A DNA stretch of 7,284 nucleotides from Mageeibacillus sp. UBA3781 (GTDB taxonomy: Bacteria > Bacillota > Clostridia > Saccharofermentanales > Saccharofermentanaceae): positions 1 through 7,284 of the forward strand of contig DFFH01000112.1 in assembly GCA_002368805.1 (NCBI GenBank), written 5' to 3'. The notes beneath the pieces are model-generated. The model had not been told where the DNA came from, searched no databases, and saw nothing but the letters and a program-made list of their open reading frames with translations. Of this stretch, positions 5,301 to 7,284 are shown piece after piece. The position numbers and the translations under genes are program-made. Every line of letters begins with the position of its first letter. Position 1 is the first letter of the stretch.

Positions 5301-7284
5301 ATGGAGGAGAAAAAACGATCATTTCTATGGGATAATGCGAAAGGTCTTCTGATTTTTCTGGTCGTTTTCGGCCATTTCCTGTATGGCAATACGGATCATT
5401 CCGGAGCTCTTCTGGTGCTCACCGCCATCTATTCGTTTCATATGCCGGCATTTGCTTTTATCTCCGGTTTTTTTACAAGAGAAAAGTACGACATCCGTAA
5501 GCTCCTCACCGCTTATGTGATCTTCAACGGGCTGTTCCTTTTTTACCGCTTATATGAGAAAGGAACCTTCACTCTGATCCAGCCCTACTATGTCTGCTGG
5601 TATCTGATCGCGCTGATCGTCTGGCGGTATATTACTCCGCGCATTGCGAAGTTCCGCTTCACCTTTCCGATCCTGCTCGCCGTTTCCCTGGTATGCGGGT
5701 TTGCAAGTGAAATAACGAACATTTTTGCCCTCGCCAGGATCCTCTCTTTCTGGCCGTTTTTCATGGGCGGATACCTTTTTCAGAAGCAGGATATCAAAAA
5801 GCTCAGGAAGAAGTACTCTTCTCTCTGGGGCCTGGCTTTCGGGCTGTTCTTCCTGGTATCCGTTATACAAGGGTCCACACTCTTCCACATCACGGATGCC
5901 GACTACACCATGATGCCATACGCAGAGCCTGCACGTGTTTTCCTGCGTGTGATCCTCTTTGCCTGCGCCGGATTTGCGATCCTTTCGATCCTCTTCACTA
6001 TGCCGGATAAGAAGCTCCCTCTTATTTCATCATGGGGCAAAAACTCGATGTCGATCTTTCTTCTGCACCGTTTCTTCACACTTCCGGCAGGAAAGCTATT
6101 CCCCTCTGACCTAAGAAGTATCGAGATCCTCGGCATATCCTTTGCACTGTCTTTCGTCCTTTGTCTGCTTCTGGGAAATGATTGGACCGCATCTGTCCTG
6201 AACCGTATTCTTTCCCCGTCGAAAAAGAACGAGTCTTTCTGTCGGACCGCTATCGTGTCTCTCATCGCATGTTCCGTCGCTGCCGTAGTAATCGTACACT
6301 CCGTGCTGCCGTTCCTGACATCTTCCTCGAACCAGGACAGCGGGAAGCCTCAGGTCAAGACAGATCCTATCTACGGCGTAATGTCTGAAGCGCAGTCGCA
6401 GGAATATGACCAGTCATTTAAGATCGTTTTTTCTGGTGATCTGATCCTTCTCGAAGACCAGGTCAAGCGTGGCTATAAAGAGTCCTCCGGCACTTATGAT
6501 TTCCATGACTGTTTCGAATATACGAAGGACGAGATCTCCTCGGCCGACCTTGCCATCGGTGTCCTCGAAGGGCCTCTCGTCGGAGATCCGTCTCTCTACT
6601 CCATCGGAAACTACGATGACGGGAAGATCCTTCACATCGGATTCCCGGATGCCTGGGCAGAAGCCATTAAGGATTCCGGATTTGATCTGGTAACTACTTC
6701 CAATAACCACCTTCTGGACCGTGGCGAAGACTCTGCTTACCGCACCATGGATGTGCTTGACGATCTCGGTCTTCCCTTCACCGGTTCGTATCGGAATCAG
6801 GAAGATAAGGACCGCCGCCATATCCACATCATCGAGAAAGACGGTCTTCGTATCGCCGTGCTTTCCTACACCTTCGGCACGAATTTCTATAAAACGGAAG
6901 ATCTGATGTCCGGACCGATGTCACACATCACCTCTTTTATCGTCGATCCTTCCGATGCGGATTACGAGAAAGTAAAAGCTTCGGTGAAAGAAGATTTTGA
7001 TGCGGCAAAAGCACTGTCCCCTGACCTCATCCTCGTTCTTCCTCATATGGGGACGCAGTTCCTCGATGCACCGGATGAGTTTCAGAGAGCTTGGCACGAT
7101 AACTTCGTGGAATTCGGTGCGGACGTCATCCTCGCCGACCACACGCACTCCGTGCAGCCTGCTTTTCTTGAGGAAGCAGGCGGAAAGACGGTCTTTACCG
7201 CATACTGTCCCGGCAACTATGCGAATGTCTATAGAGAGCATGACGGCGATGCTTCCGCCCTGATCGAAGTCTATATCGACCGTC
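5301..7284 (+). CDS. Membrane acyltransferase-3 fused to an extracytoplasmic CapA/PgsA-like domain (partial, 3' end off window)
   Basis: This frame is open for 661 codons to the window edge with no stop, checked codon by codon. Residues 1-294 are an acyltransferase-3 domain of the NolL/OafA/IcaC type, with about ten hydrophobic segments; members move acetyl or succinyl groups across the membrane onto surface glycans. Seen here: the family K-x10-H motif (K14 to H25), HMPAFAFISG (47-56), WYLIALIVWR (100-109) and GKNSMSIFLLHRF (246-258). An extra membrane segment (317-339) and a polar linker (340-373) follow. From 374 a CapA/PGA_cap metallophosphatase-like domain begins: FSGDLILL (D380), ADLAIGVLEGPL (E423), TSNNHLLDRG (N469, H470), VLPHMGTQF (H582), ADHTHSVQP (H614, H616) and AYCPGNY (634-640). 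Ten segments plus one would put this domain outside the cell, on the side where glycans are modified. GGAGG lies 7 bases before the ATG. The surface role is inferred; whether CapA domains are catalytic is not settled. A frameshift joining two genes is unlikely, because the linker is in frame with no ribosome site there. Confidence 0.88.
   Translation, partial: MEEKKRSFLWDNAKGLLIFLVVFGHFLYGNTDHSGALLVLTAIYSFHMPAFAFISGFFTREKYDIRKLLTAYVIFNGLFLFYRLYEKGTFTLIQPYYVCWYLIALIVWRYITPRIAKFRFTFPILLAVSLVCGFASEITNIFALARILSFWPFFMGGYLFQKQDIKKLRKKYSSLWGLAFGLFFLVSVIQGSTLFHITDADYTMMPYAEPARVFLRVILFACAGFAILSILFTMPDKKLPLISSWGKNSMSIFLLHRFFTLPAGKLFPSDLRSIEILGISFALSFVLCLLLGNDWTASVLNRILSPSKKNESFCRTAIVSLIACSVAAVVIVHSVLPFLTSSSNQDSGKPQVKTDPIYGVMSEAQSQEYDQSFKIVFSGDLILLEDQVKRGYKESSGTYDFHDCFEYTKDEISSADLAIGVLEGPLVGDPSLYSIGNYDDGKILHIGFPDAWAEAIKDSGFDLVTTSNNHLLDRGEDSAYRTMDVLDDLGLPFTGSYRNQEDKDRRHIHIIEKDGLRIAVLSYTFGTNFYKTEDLMSGPMSHITSFIVDPSDADYEKVKASVKEDFDAAKALSPDLILVLPHMGTQFLDAPDEFQRAWHDNFVEFGADVILADHTHSVQPAFLEEAGGKTVFTAYCPGNYANVYREHDGDASALIEVYIDR

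Noticed and set aside
6414..6827. 137-residue minus-strand open frame, with others at 5550-5888, 5903-6265 and 6921-7241
   Set aside because: All lie antisense to the acyltransferase-CapA frame, whose translation matches known families throughout; these have no family motifs.

Overview
The window looks like a piece of a Gram-positive chromosome, most likely from an anaerobic clostridial lineage (Lachnospiraceae or a relative). This is inferred from strong GGAGG-type ribosome binding sites, sigma-A style promoters, roughly balanced GC content, and a cytoplasmic LacI-like/GGDEF sensor of a kind common in gut Clostridia. The genus cannot be named from sequence reading alone. No rRNA, tRNA, CRISPR array, insertion sequence or phage gene was seen.

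Layout: three genes point left and two point right, diverging from a 171-bp control region (3228-3398). Leftward, in order of transcription, are a hemolysin III/PAQR-type membrane protein (2556-3227), an RmuC-family protein (1016-2380) followed by a good intrinsic terminator (about 921-945), and a processive family-2 glycosyltransferase resembling PgaC/IcaA (805 to beyond base 1, C-terminus missing). Rightward are a 609-residue sensor diguanylate cyclase (3399-5228) and, 72 bp later, a long open frame (5301 to beyond 7284). That frame joins a complete membrane acyltransferase-3 domain to an extracytoplasmic CapA/PgsA-type metallophosphatase-like domain.

How the genes may work together: the glycosyltransferase is related to enzymes that make poly-N-acetylglucosamine-type exopolysaccharide. 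Diguanylate cyclases commonly control such synthases. Acyltransferase-3 proteins (IcaC, OafA, NolL types) decorate surface glycans, and CapA proteins belong to capsule/polyglutamate systems. The window therefore reads plausibly as part of a cell-surface polymer region with a built-in c-di-GMP signal. The genes are not one operon, and the functional link is inference. RmuC and hemolysin III look like ordinary housekeeping neighbours.

The two most notable items are the acyltransferase-CapA fusion, which has the same topology logic as AT3-SGNH fusions but a different extracellular domain, and the HTH-less LacI-type sensor fused to a GGDEF domain whose inhibitory I-site is degenerate. All intergenic gaps are shorter than 300 bp; promoters and hairpins seen in them are listed.
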